This document shows, piece by piece, positions 8,251 through 15,002 of a DNA stretch of 55,022 nt (the first letter of the stretch is position 1; every line of letters starts with the position of its first letter). The stretch lies in IMG/VR virus record IMGVR_UViG_3300026382_000019, positions 1-55,022 of that record, one strand, 5' to 3'. The DNA is from a virus. The position numbers and the translations under genes are program-made. Below the pieces are notes generated by a model. That model ran no database searches and was not told the DNA's origin. It saw only the letters and a list, made by a program, of their open reading frames with translations.

Positions 8251-9288
8251 AAGGAAATCTAAATCTGAACTAGCAGATGCTGTAGGAGCTGGTTGTGTAG
8301 ATTGAGCTGGTTGAGCTGGTGCTTCCTGCACAGGTGTTTCTACTGCTGGTTGTACTGGAGCAGTTTCAGCTACTGGTGCTTCCTGTGCAGGTGTTTCTAC
8401 TACTGGTTGTACTGTCTGATCTGGCTGAGTAGTTGGCGCTGAAGTATCAGTTTTTGCGGTTACTCCCACGATACCAGAAACTACATTTTTGAATTGGATT
8501 GGATCAACAAATTCTGGTTGATATGCTTCAAGAACAAATTTCATTTTTGTTCTTAATTCTTCGTAAGTTTCGAAAGCCTCAGGTTTCATAAATTCTTCTA
8601 ATTTAAAAGCACTATTGATAATATCATTTTTTGCTTCTTCGCCATCTGCATATATAGAACTTGGTGCCATAATCTCTGTGGCATCATAGTTTAAAAAACC
8701 AGCAACTTTAGCAATTTTAAGTTTAATATTACAACCTGTTAAAGGATTGAATAATTGTTTTGGTTCTTCGCCCATTGCAATTTCTGATTCTGATGGTTGA
8801 AGTGCTGCCATAAATTTATCTTTAAGTTTTGTTCCAAATTCCCATAAGAAAATTTTACCTTCATTTTGAGGATTTGCGGGGTCTTTGATAACCTTGATGT
8901 TTGCCATAAATTTAATTTTTCTGCTAAATTTCTTAGCCTCTTTTTTGCCTTCTTCAGTGCCTATGTTATATAGTGCTGACCAAAGTTCTGATGCTGGACA
9001 AGGTTCACCGATTGTCTCTGGTGAAATATTGATATACCATCTTTTTTTCTTGTTTACATTATCAAATGATTGAAATGCATGGTTATATCTCTGAATAAAT
9101 GGGGTACCTGTTGGGTCTGGAAGTAATCTAATAATTGCTCCTCCATTATCGTTCTCGTCCCGACTCAATTTCCAAAATCTATCATCTTCGTAATTTTTCT
9201 TTCCGCCTGCGTTTACATTTGCACCTAAGTTTTTCTCTAATGAACCCCAGTCCATGTTTCCTGTGCTGCTAAAATCTAATGCTGCCAT
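8239..9288 (-). CDS. 32: Single-stranded DNA-binding protein gp32
   Basis: Replication and recombination ssDNA-binding protein. The order of motifs follows T4 gp32: RFWKLSRDENDNGGAIIRLLP, the RYNHAF segment, then GEPCPASELW in the core and an acidic tail ending SSDLDFLDDL that recruits partners. I start at the Met preceded by AGGAG (9288); an in-frame ATG 42 bases upstream lacks a good site. A Gln/Pro/Ala/Thr-rich linker with repeats of AQEAPVAE type precedes the tail. Two of the four T4 zinc ligands appear to be missing (CPAS instead of CPxC, and no Cys in WYINIS). A TTAAGT-N10-TATAAT promoter lies 101-122 bases upstream. Confidence 0.93.
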   Translation of the reverse strand: MAALDFSSTGNMDWGSLEKNLGANVNAGGKKNYEDDRFWKLSRDENDNGGAIIRLLPDPTGTPFIQRYNHAFQSFDNVNKKKRWYINISPETIGEPCPASELWSALYNIGTEEGKKEAKKFSRKIKFMANIKVIKDPANPQNEGKIFLWEFGTKLKDKFMAALQPSESEIAMGEEPKQLFNPLTGCNIKLKIAKVAGFLNYDATEIMAPSSIYADGEEAKNDIINSAFKLEEFMKPEAFETYEELRTKMKFVLEAYQPEFVDPIQFKNVVSGIVGVTAKTDTSAPTTQPDQTVQPVVETPAQEAPVAETAPVQPAVETPVQEAPAQPAQSTQPAPTASASSDLDFLDDL

Positions 9289-9388
9289 ATTTTTTCTCCT
9301 AACGTATTTTAACGTGTGTTTTAATTTCATATCTTTTTTGTGGAGGTTAAATGTTGTTGCTCCATGTTTTGTTTGTTTTCTTGCTCTA

Positions 9389-9410
9389 ATTATAGAGAAA
9401 ATTTACTTAA
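9389..9410 (-). promoter_or_regulatory. Non-late promoter of gp32 (TTAAGT-N10-TATAAT)
   Basis: TTAAGT at 9410-9405 and TATAAT at 9394-9389 on the minus strand, ten bases apart. The TTAAGT box contains the stop codon of the upstream homing endonuclease. Confidence 0.65.
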
Positions 9411-9414
9411 TTTT
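9398..9414. repeat. 17-bp direct repeat flanking a homing endonuclease, copy 1
   Basis: AAAATTTACTTAATTTT, identical to 10318-10334. The two copies bracket the HNH gene and each contains the TTAAGT box of a promoter. Confidence 0.7.
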
Positions 9415-10291
9415 TATAAAATTCCAATATTATTTTATCAATATCGTAAATGCTTCTTTTTGACTTTAGTAAATTTTCCTTGCAAAGAAGCATTTGTAAA
9501 TTTTCCTTTGAAGCAATTATAAAAATAGGAATATTTTTCGTAAATCCTTCAAAAACACTAATTTTATGATCAAGATGATAATCACCATATGACCTAATTA
9601 GATTATATGGGTTTATAATATCACCGTAATTTTTGTAATTCTTTTCACTAAGCCTCCTAACCAATTTTGAATATCTATCAAAATCTTCCCTATCTTCGTC
9701 TTTTATCCAAAAACCAGATGACATTTTTGTTTTTCTTTCATTTTCTTTGATTTGCACAGGATTATTGTAATATTCATAACCATATCTATTTAATTTTGTT
9801 ATCTTTGATTTTTCTTTCATGGCCTCTGATTGCGTTGAATATTCACAACCATAACGAGATAAGTTTGTATTCATGATTTTCTGTTTAACTTCTGAACTTT
9901 GTGCAGCAAAATCAACCCCATATATATTTCTATTTGTTGATTTTCTTTTTTCTGTTACTTCATCCCAGTTATCTTTATCATTCAAAGATTTTGATATTTT
10001 CTTGCCATTTTGTTCATAATCTGTATTGTTTACTCCTAATAATTTTTTATCTTTATCATTATTAGAACACTTCGAAGAACAAAATTTATGAAATCCTTTA
10101 TTGAAACTTATGAATTTAGGAATATTGGTGCAGTCATTTGACTTGCATTTAGGCACATCCATATCATTATATATACAGTATATTTCCTCTTTTGAGATGT
10201 TAATTTGATTGATGATACGAGAATTCAATCTCCCATCAGAACGCAATAGATTTTCTTGAATGTATTCTTTAGTCATTTCATTGATCATCAT
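9407..10291 (-). CDS. HNH-type homing endonuclease, 294 aa
   Basis: Free-standing homing endonuclease. The N-terminal part has a Cys cluster (CKSNDC, later CSSKC) likely to bind zinc. The middle has repeats of the type NRYGxEYxxxS, and the C-terminus has an HNH-like catalytic core DYHLDHKISVFEGF followed by NLQMLLCKENLLKSKRS. The last residues EFYKN match those of the endonuclease at 54294-55001. Its stop codon lies inside the TTAAGT box of the gp32 promoter, so insertion left gp32 expression intact. GGAG precedes the ATG. Confidence 0.8.
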   Translation of the reverse strand: MMINEMTKEYIQENLLRSDGRLNSRIINQINISKEEIYCIYNDMDVPKCKSNDCTNIPKFISFNKGFHKFCSSKCSNNDKDKKLLGVNNTDYEQNGKKISKSLNDKDNWDEVTEKRKSTNRNIYGVDFAAQSSEVKQKIMNTNLSRYGCEYSTQSEAMKEKSKITKLNRYGYEYYNNPVQIKENERKTKMSSGFWIKDEDREDFDRYSKLVRRLSEKNYKNYGDIINPYNLIRSYGDYHLDHKISVFEGFTKNIPIFIIASKENLQMLLCKENLLKSKRSIYDIDKIILEFYKN

Positions 10292-10308
10292 ATCTCCTTA
10301 TATACAGT

Positions 10309-10330
10309 ATTATATACAAAATTTACTTAA
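10309..10330 (-). promoter_or_regulatory. Non-late promoter (TTAAGT-N10-TATAAT)
   Basis: TTAAGT at 10330-10325 and TATAAT at 10314-10309, ten bases apart, directly upstream of the 294-aa HNH gene. Nearly identical in sequence to the gp32 promoter at 9389-9410. Confidence 0.65.
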
Positions 10331-10334
10331 TTTT
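10318..10334. repeat. 17-bp direct repeat flanking a homing endonuclease, copy 2
   Basis: AAAATTTACTTAATTTT, identical to 9398-9414 on the other side of the HNH gene. Confidence 0.7.
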
Positions 10335-10429
10335 ATGAAAATGGATTATTAGATTTTTGAGGATTGGTATGCCTAAACAGCATATCAGATGTAGTTTTAT
10401 ATTCATCATTTTCAACGTATTTATGATAT

Positions 10430-10437
10430 TATTTATA
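10430..10437 (-). promoter_or_regulatory. Possible T4-type late promoter
   Basis: Perfect TATAAATA on the minus strand just after the stop of the 163-aa HNH gene and about 140 bases before the next ATG. The intervening 120 bases hold no convincing gene. Confidence 0.45.
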
Positions 10438-10440
10438 TTT

Positions 10441-10932
10441 TTAAAATGTTCTAATTCCTGGTTTTGAAATGCCTTTTGTCTTTCGTCCAGCAGAAGAGCC
10501 ATCGTTATTTTTCCATGTTTTTGTTTTATGACAGGTAGGACATAAAACCATAAGATTATCATCATGACAATTTGAGGGATTACCATCAATATGGTCCACT
10601 TCAAGGACTTTGATTGTATCATATGAGCCATCGAAGTAATCTTCCTTCATACCACAACCAAAACCTAATCTCCCATCCTTATTTTGACAATAGGGAATGT
10701 CATATTTTTTGCCTCTGTAGGTTTTGCTATTCTGCATTTGAGTATATGAGTCATATTTACTATTTTTCTTGGCAATATCATTATTAAAACATTTGGCACA
10801 TACCGATTTTCCTGTTAAGCATGATACTCTCGGGGGATACGTCCCATCTTTTCTTTTAGTATTGATTGAGCCTCTTGCCGCAGGTTTCCCACATTTGCAT
10901 TTATATTGTGTATGATCATTCCATTTTGCCAT
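10441..10932 (-). CDS. HNH endonuclease, 163 aa
   Basis: Classic HNH nuclease core: LEVDHIDGNPSN, then NLMVLCPTCHKTKT, giving the catalytic His pair and structural zinc Cys residues. Further Cys pairs near the N-terminus (CKCGK, CLTGK, CAKC) suggest a second zinc site. With the adjacent 294-aa HNH gene it makes a two-endonuclease block upstream of gp32. GGAG precedes the ATG. Probably a homing endonuclease; the target is not visible. Confidence 0.8.
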   Translation of the reverse strand: MAKWNDHTQYKCKCGKPAARGSINTKRKDGTYPPRVSCLTGKSVCAKCFNNDIAKKNSKYDSYTQMQNSKTYRGKKYDIPYCQNKDGRLGFGCGMKEDYFDGSYDTIKVLEVDHIDGNPSNCHDDNLMVLCPTCHKTKTWKNNDGSSAGRKTKGISKPGIRTF

Positions 10933-10942
10933 ATTACTTCTC

Positions 10943-11404
10943 CTAATACCATACCAATGATTTTTTATTAGATAACTTTATGCTTCCTTTTATATAATCA
11001 TTTGCTGCTAATTCAGGCAGTTCTGAGTTATCTACTGTAGTTTTGATAAGATTATCATTGTTAAATAGTTCTTGTAATTCATCATCAATCTGAACAAACT
11101 TCTTTGAACTAATTGTTACTTCATTAAATTTATCTTTAATATTAGAAGTTTGGTTTTCGAGAATATCCATAAAATATACTTTTGGAAGATACTTTGATAA
11201 ATTAGTGAATTCATTATCTTCAATAACTTCTCTAATATAATTAGGTAATAATAGACTTTTTTTGTTTATAAGCACAATGCCACCATATTTTAGATAATCA
11301 TCACCCTCAATTAATCCAAAATCCGATAAAAGCATACTAATATTCGCCTGATGGAAATTTCCTTTTTCTGCTATTTCTGTTCCTAAAATATAATCTTTTA
11401 ACAT
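10943..11404 (-). CDS. Hypothetical protein, 153 aa
   Basis: Soluble protein without a family I recognise. Residues 9-28 (TEIAEKGNFHQANISMLL) could form a helix-turn-helix, which would fit a small DNA-binding protein, but this is weak. Its start overlaps the stop of the 43-aa gene by one base (TAATG), so the two are translationally coupled in a run of small minus-strand genes. Confidence 0.6.
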   Translation of the reverse strand: MLKDYILGTEIAEKGNFHQANISMLLSDFGLIEGDDYLKYGGIVLINKKSLLLPNYIREVIEDNEFTNLSKYLPKVYFMDILENQTSNIKDKFNEVTISSKKFVQIDDELQELFNNDNLIKTTVDNSELPELAANDYIKGSIKLSNKKSLVWY

Positions 11405-11535
11405 TATTTTACTTCCTTATTTTTATTATCTTCATTGATTATATCATCCTTATACTGTGACGTGTACTCGTCTTTATTAATGCATTTTTCCGTTGGTACC
11501 TGGTTTATTCGTAAACCTTTAATTATTTTGCTCAT
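11404..11535 (-). CDS. Small hypothetical protein, 43 aa
   Basis: A 43-codon frame starting MSKIIKGLRINQVPTEK, with AAGGA eight bases before the ATG and a one-base stop/start overlap with the next gene. Charged, soluble, no motif. The spacing and coupling argue that it is real. Confidence 0.55.
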   Translation of the reverse strand: MSKIIKGLRINQVPTEKCINKDEYTSQYKDDIINEDNKNKEVK

Positions 11536-11539
11536 TTTT

Positions 11540-11821
11540 TTATCCTTGAATGTATCTAATTTTTGGTTGTTTTAATTCTGAATATCCTGTGCTACCTTTT
11601 GGTCCCATATAACTATAATCTTTGGGAATAATGTATTTTCCTGTTAAAAAAGAATCTAAAGGAACAGGATTAGCCGAGAATACATCATTAACATCAGCAC
11701 CATTCTTGATAAGGTTAAAGTTTAAAGAAATTTTAACCGAATTATCTATTAGACCGAGAACATTAATGCTAGGTTTTTGCTTCATATTTTTTGTGTCTTT
11801 TGTATAAAAATCATTTTCCAT
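11540..11821 (-). CDS. Hypothetical protein, 93 aa
   Basis: Soluble protein of unknown family. Residues 18-45 (NVLGLIDNSVKISLNFNLI) look beta-rich. GGAG precedes the ATG, eight bases after the stop of the membrane protein gene upstream. Part of the small-gene run from 12060 to 10943. Function unknown. Confidence 0.6.
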   Translation of the reverse strand: MENDFYTKDTKNMKQKPSINVLGLIDNSVKISLNFNLIKNGADVNDVFSANPVPLDSFLTGKYIIPKDYSYMGPKGSTGYSELKQPKIRYIQG

Positions 11822-11829
11822 AATATCTC

Positions 11830-12060
11830 CTAAATATATACTTTTTTATCTGAATTTTCAATATTGTCTTCTTTTTTCTTTTTAGTTTTCTTTGGTTTTT
11901 TGGTTTTCTTAGTTTTTTCGGATTTCAAAACTATACTCATAAAAACTTCATATAATCCCCAGACTATCAGCCACTGTAATAAACCTAGATTCACAACTAA
12001 AATTATAAACCATATAAATGAGGTTTCATTAACAAATTTATCTATTCTTTTAAAACTCAT
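11830..12060 (-). CDS. Small membrane protein with Lys-rich tail, 76 aa
   Basis: One or two membrane segments fill residues 13-45 (FIWFIILVVNLGLLQWLIV and LYEVFMSIVL), followed by a tail of repeated KTKKPKK. The N-terminus MSFKRIDKFVNET loosely resembles the capsid-targeting motif shared by many late genes here, but the membrane segment follows at once, so this is probably coincidence. The start overlaps the end of a 12-codon leader frame (ATGA), and the ribosome site GGGAG lies inside that leader. Function unknown. Confidence 0.65.
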   Translation of the reverse strand: MSFKRIDKFVNETSFIWFIILVVNLGLLQWLIVWGLYEVFMSIVLKSEKTKKTKKPKKTKKKKEDNIENSDKKVYI

Positions 12061-12095
12061 CCGATATACTCCCAGATTATACCAGTTATTCTCAT
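12057..12095 (-). CDS. 12-codon leader peptide
   Basis: ATG to TGA frame of 12 codons (MRITGIIWEYIG) with AAAGGA before it. Its stop overlaps the ATG of the membrane-protein gene (ATGA), and it contains that gene's ribosome site. It could couple or gate translation of the downstream gene. Confidence 0.4.
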   Translation of the reverse strand: MRITGIIWEYIG

Positions 12096-12125
12096 TTTAA
12101 ATCCTTTTGTTCTTTTATTACTATA

Positions 12126-12147
12126 ATTATAATATAATATACTTAGA
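12126..12147 (-). promoter_or_regulatory. Non-late promoter (TCTAAG-N10-TATAAT)
   Basis: TATAAT at 12131-12126 preceded ten bases upstream by TCTAAG, about 35 bases before the leader ATG. The rest of the intergenic stretch 12096-12198 shows no gene. Confidence 0.6.
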
Positions 12148-12198
12148 GGAATATTAAATTACTCCATTAAAATTTCCATATAGCTCATAATATGTCCT

Positions 12199-12789
12199 TT
12201 ATTTTATTAACTCTATACTTCCATTGTTTATATAGAATGCGTTAAATGATATTTCGGGATAATCAAGAATTAACTCTAAAAAAGCATTGATATTATCTCT
12301 TGAATCATCGTATAGTCTTACTTTTTTGAACTGAGTATTATCTCCTAACATTTTTTTGATAATGTGATATTTTTTTGATGCATTATCCAATCCTGGGATG
12401 TTTCCTGCTCTGATAACATGAACTTTTTGGTCATCTTTGTGCCCAGCTTCAATGCCGTGTTTGACCAAAAACTCTAAAAATCTATCTTTGTCGTCAAAAT
12501 CTTGTCTTGCTGTTAGCAAATAAACCTCTGAATTTGTTGTTTTTGTATTCTCAAAAAGTTCTTGAAGTATCTTTATCATTGGAGTGTTTGGCACTGAAGT
12601 GTTTATAAAAATATCAGTGTCTACAAATTCGGAGAAGTCGAAAACTTCTCCTGTTAATGCTATATATGTATTGTATTCTTGATTTGTTAATTTTCGTAGT
12701 ATATTTCCATTTTCGTCTTTTATGATGATTTTTGCTTTTGTGAAAAATAATGTTTCATCAAGGTCAATAAAAGTAATTGCGTTATTCAA
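12199..12789 (-). CDS. HAD-superfamily phosphatase, 196 aa
   Basis: HAD hydrolase motif I FIDLDETLFF at residues 7-16 supplies the nucleophilic and acid/base Asp pair. Motif II is YLLTARQD near residue 95, and motif IV is RLYDDSRDN near residue 160. The family removes phosphate from nucleotides, nucleic-acid ends or proteins. Because the polynucleotide kinase elsewhere in the window (30686-31954) lacks a HAD domain, a role in nucleic-acid end healing is possible but unproven. A CTTAAG-N10-TATAAT promoter lies 30-50 bases upstream. Confidence 0.8.
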   Translation of the reverse strand: MNNAITFIDLDETLFFTKAKIIIKDENGNILRKLTNQEYNTYIALTGEVFDFSEFVDTDIFINTSVPNTPMIKILQELFENTKTTNSEVYLLTARQDFDDKDRFLEFLVKHGIEAGHKDDQKVHVIRAGNIPGLDNASKKYHIIKKMLGDNTQFKKVRLYDDSRDNINAFLELILDYPEISFNAFYINNGSIELIK

Positions 12790-12817
12790 AGATTATCCTT
12801 TATGTATTGCTTATATA

Positions 12818-12839
12818 ATTATAACACAATAACCTTAAG
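12818..12839 (-). promoter_or_regulatory. Non-late promoter (CTTAAG-N10-TATAAT)
   Basis: TATAAT at 12823-12818 with CTTAAG ten bases upstream, ahead of the HAD phosphatase gene. Confidence 0.55.
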
Positions 12840-12859
12840 AGGAGATAAAATTTATATAT

Positions 12860-13228
12860 TTATGTGAATTTTTTTATATCTCTTACAGCTTTTTCAAATA
12901 TTTCCTCATTATATTTTCCAAAATAACTGGCAATTTCATAGGGATTGAAATTATATTTTTCGGCAAACCTAACATGAAAATCTATAATAAATCTTGATGA
13001 TAATATTATTCTTTCATCCTCATTATATTTGTCTGTCTTAATAAGGTTCAGCATATCCTTCAATGTTTTACTAAAGAACCTCTCAACTTTTTGAACATCT
13101 GAAGGCTGAGATATTTCGATATTTTTATTTTTTATAGTCTCATAAAATTCTTTTTCATATACATCAATCAGAACCAAATCTTTTATTTGGCTCTGCATGT
13201 TTTGTTGTAAGTTTCCTTTAGCGTTCAA
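12860..13228 (-). CDS. Hypothetical helical protein, 122 aa
   Basis: Predicted mostly helical and charged, with no membrane segment. Phrases such as YEIASYFGKYNEEIFEKAV look like a globular helical bundle. It follows the acidic/basic head-type gene upstream by ten bases and has an AAAGGA ribosome site. No family recognised; late-region co-transcription makes a virion or assembly role possible. Confidence 0.6.
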   Translation of the reverse strand: MNAKGNLQQNMQSQIKDLVLIDVYEKEFYETIKNKNIEISQPSDVQKVERFFSKTLKDMLNLIKTDKYNEDERIILSSRFIIDFHVRFAEKYNFNPYEIASYFGKYNEEIFEKAVRDIKKFT

Positions 13229-13238
13229 TGTTTATCCT

Positions 13239-13730
13239 TTATTTTATGATTTTATTTTTGTTTCTTTTTCTAGTTTTTGCTAGTTTTCTTTTATCTGCTC
13301 TACTCATGCCTTTTACGAGTTTTCCTTTAACATCACAAACCATAGACACTCCTGAATCTTTTGATTTTTTAATTTTGTCAGCATGTTTTTTCTGACATTT
13401 TAATTTTTTCTTCATAGCACGTTTGAATGCTGGCTTTCTTCTTTTTTTGGCTGCATCTTTTTTTGCTTTTGCTGTCATTCTCTCACTGATAGCATCATCG
13501 TCCTCGTCCCAGTCATAAGCATCCCAATCAAAATTATCATGATCAAAATCTTCGCCATCAAAATCACCATATTCTACGATTTCCATTACCAATTCTGTAA
13601 TTTCTGCAATATCATCATCATCCAGGTCTTGTTCTTGTATGAGCTCAATTAAATCTTGCTTTGTCCAATCTTTATCATTGTTTTCATACTCTTGTGCCTT
13701 ATCCTCTAAAATTTCTCTAAAACTTCTCAT
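13239..13730 (-). CDS. Putative head core/internal protein with acidic and basic halves
   Basis: Begins MRSFREILEDKAQEY, matching the T4 capsid-targeting pattern with a hydrophobic-x-Glu protease site (ILE) at residues 7-9. Residues 30-80 are very acidic (repeats such as FDHDNFDWDAYDWDEDDD); residues 85-163 are very Lys/Arg-rich. Such charge segregation is seen in T4 prohead core and internal proteins that help condense DNA. It overlaps the next CTS gene upstream (one base). Packaging in the head is inference from the N-terminus and late context. Confidence 0.7.
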   Translation of the reverse strand: MRSFREILEDKAQEYENNDKDWTKQDLIELIQEQDLDDDDIAEITELVMEIVEYGDFDGEDFDHDNFDWDAYDWDEDDDAISERMTAKAKKDAAKKRRKPAFKRAMKKKLKCQKKHADKIKKSKDSGVSMVCDVKGKLVKGMSRADKRKLAKTRKRNKNKIIK

Positions 13731-13942
13731 TATTTAACTCCTAATTCTTTTTTTATTGTTTCTATAAATTCACCGTAGTTATGTGTTCCATACTCATCTT
13801 TAACAATTTTTGAGACAGATAAAGCAAAATCTTTTATTGACATACTATCATCTATTTTTTCAATGTTTTTGTCTATCTCTATTGCTAACTTATCTGACTT
13901 TTTGCTTTCGTCAATATTAATAATCTCTCTAAAACTTTTCAT
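13730..13942 (-). CDS. Short protein with capsid-targeting-like N-terminus, 70 aa
   Basis: Starts MKSFREIINIDESKK, with IDE at residues 10-12 as a candidate gp21-type cleavage site. The mature part would be about 58 residues, helical and charged. Stop/start overlaps of one base on both sides place it in a tight operon between a virion protein gene and the acidic/basic core-like gene. Function unknown. Confidence 0.65.
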   Translation of the reverse strand: MKSFREIINIDESKKSDKLAIEIDKNIEKIDDSMSIKDFALSVSKIVKDEYGTHNYGEFIETIKKELGVK

Positions 13943-14601
13943 TATTCTAATACCCCCTGTGCTAACATTTTAAGTTTTGCCTGCAAAACCTCTCTTCTGA
14001 AAATTGGGTCTCCATTTTCATCTAATTCTCTCACTTCAACACTTAATATATATGTTGTGCCAGCTGTCAATTGTTGAGATTGTAATGGCATTATTTGAAA
14101 GATAAAAAATGAATCTGCTGGTGTTTTTATGGTGGCGCCGATATTAAAATCATAAGTAAAATTTCCATCTGCACCTGTTTTAATTCTCATTTCTCTCGAA
14201 AAATCAACAAAAACCCCTTTTAGGGTGATTGTGATGTACCTATCTACTTCAGGAACTTCAATGACATTTCCATCTGCATCTGTGCTATCATGATATATTC
14301 TACCGCTTACTGTGCAGATATCATTATCTGCACCAGAAATAACATCATCATTAAAAACAACTTTTTCTAATCCTGTGCTCTCAAAGATTTTATATGTTTT
14401 TCTAAAATCTTTTCCTATTAGAGAATCTGAATTATAAATATTTTCATTCTTGGTCAAGGTTCCTTCTAAAATAGGAGTTCCTCCAAGAGTATCTGAAACT
14501 ACCCAAGAACCCTCCCAATTGTTTGGTAAGTTTATGACTTGTTTGCTACTGAACTCATAAATATCTCCCGAATCTCCTTGTATCAATTCTATGGTTTCCA
14601 T
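13942..14601 (-). CDS. Beta-rich virion protein, 219 aa
   Basis: Two beta-sandwich-like halves. The N-terminal half (LIQGDSGDIYEFSS, LPNNWEGSWVVSD) resembles attachment domains of baseplate or fibre proteins. Residues 95-160 (CTVSGRIYHDS, DRYITITLKGVFVDF, GNFTYDFN) look like a carboxypeptidase-regulatory-like Ig fold. No signal peptide or membrane segment. It lies in the late virion block. Best read as a tail, baseplate or decoration protein; exact location unknown. Confidence 0.6.
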   Translation of the reverse strand: METIELIQGDSGDIYEFSSKQVINLPNNWEGSWVVSDTLGGTPILEGTLTKNENIYNSDSLIGKDFRKTYKIFESTGLEKVVFNDDVISGADNDICTVSGRIYHDSTDADGNVIEVPEVDRYITITLKGVFVDFSREMRIKTGADGNFTYDFNIGATIKTPADSFFIFQIMPLQSQQLTAGTTYILSVEVRELDENGDPIFRREVLQAKLKMLAQGVLE

Positions 14602-14613
14602 TACTTAATCTCC

Positions 14614-14967
14614 TTAATCCTGAAATTTGCCATTAAAGTCATTTTTAACTACAAATTCATTATCCGCTATTTTCTTTCCCTCAGGTAATGCAGATTCGTT
14701 CATAGCCTCTTTGACATTATATTTTAGTAAGATTTTTGCTATTTGATTGTTTAATCTTCTATCAGATATTTCAGGAATATGAAAAAACTTTCTGTCTTTA
14801 GTAACAAGTACATCATCTTGTTTTAGTGCTATGGCTATTTCCATAACAGCTTCGGCATCATAGAAATAAGTAGTTGCCTCCCCATTCCATTCTTTTGCTA
14901 TATAAGAATCAATTTTTTCATCTGACATTTTCTTAACAGCCTCGTTTACGTAATCTTTAAAAGTCAT
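14614..14967 (-). CDS. Protein with capsid-targeting-like N-terminus, 117 aa
   Basis: Starts MTFKDYVNEAVKKMSDEKID with VNE at residues 7-9 as the candidate cleavage site. A second site-like string NESALPEG lies near residue 90. The rest is soluble and mixed alpha/beta, without a known family. It has its own perfect late promoter 22 bases upstream, supporting production at the time of head assembly. Possible injected internal protein. Confidence 0.65.
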   Translation of the reverse strand: MTFKDYVNEAVKKMSDEKIDSYIAKEWNGEATTYFYDAEAVMEIAIALKQDDVLVTKDRKFFHIPEISDRRLNNQIAKILLKYNVKEAMNESALPEGKKIADNEFVVKNDFNGKFQD

Positions 14968-14988
14968 TATATACCTCTTTTTTATTTT

Positions 14989-14996
14989 ATTTATAA
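14989..14996 (-). promoter_or_regulatory. T4-type late promoter
   Basis: Perfect TATAAATA on the minus strand, 22 bases before the 117-aa CTS gene and overlapping nothing else. Confidence 0.75.
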
Positions 14997-15002
14997 AGTT
15001 TG

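Noticed and set aside
10323-10631. 102-codon minus-strand frame overlapping the 163-aa HNH gene
   Set aside because: Different frame over the HNH core; the HNH frame has the family motif, this one has none and lacks a good ribosome site.
11830-12060. MSFKRIDKFVNET as a thirteenth targeting sequence
   Set aside because: Motif spacing is off and a membrane span follows directly, which does not fit a packaged soluble protein.
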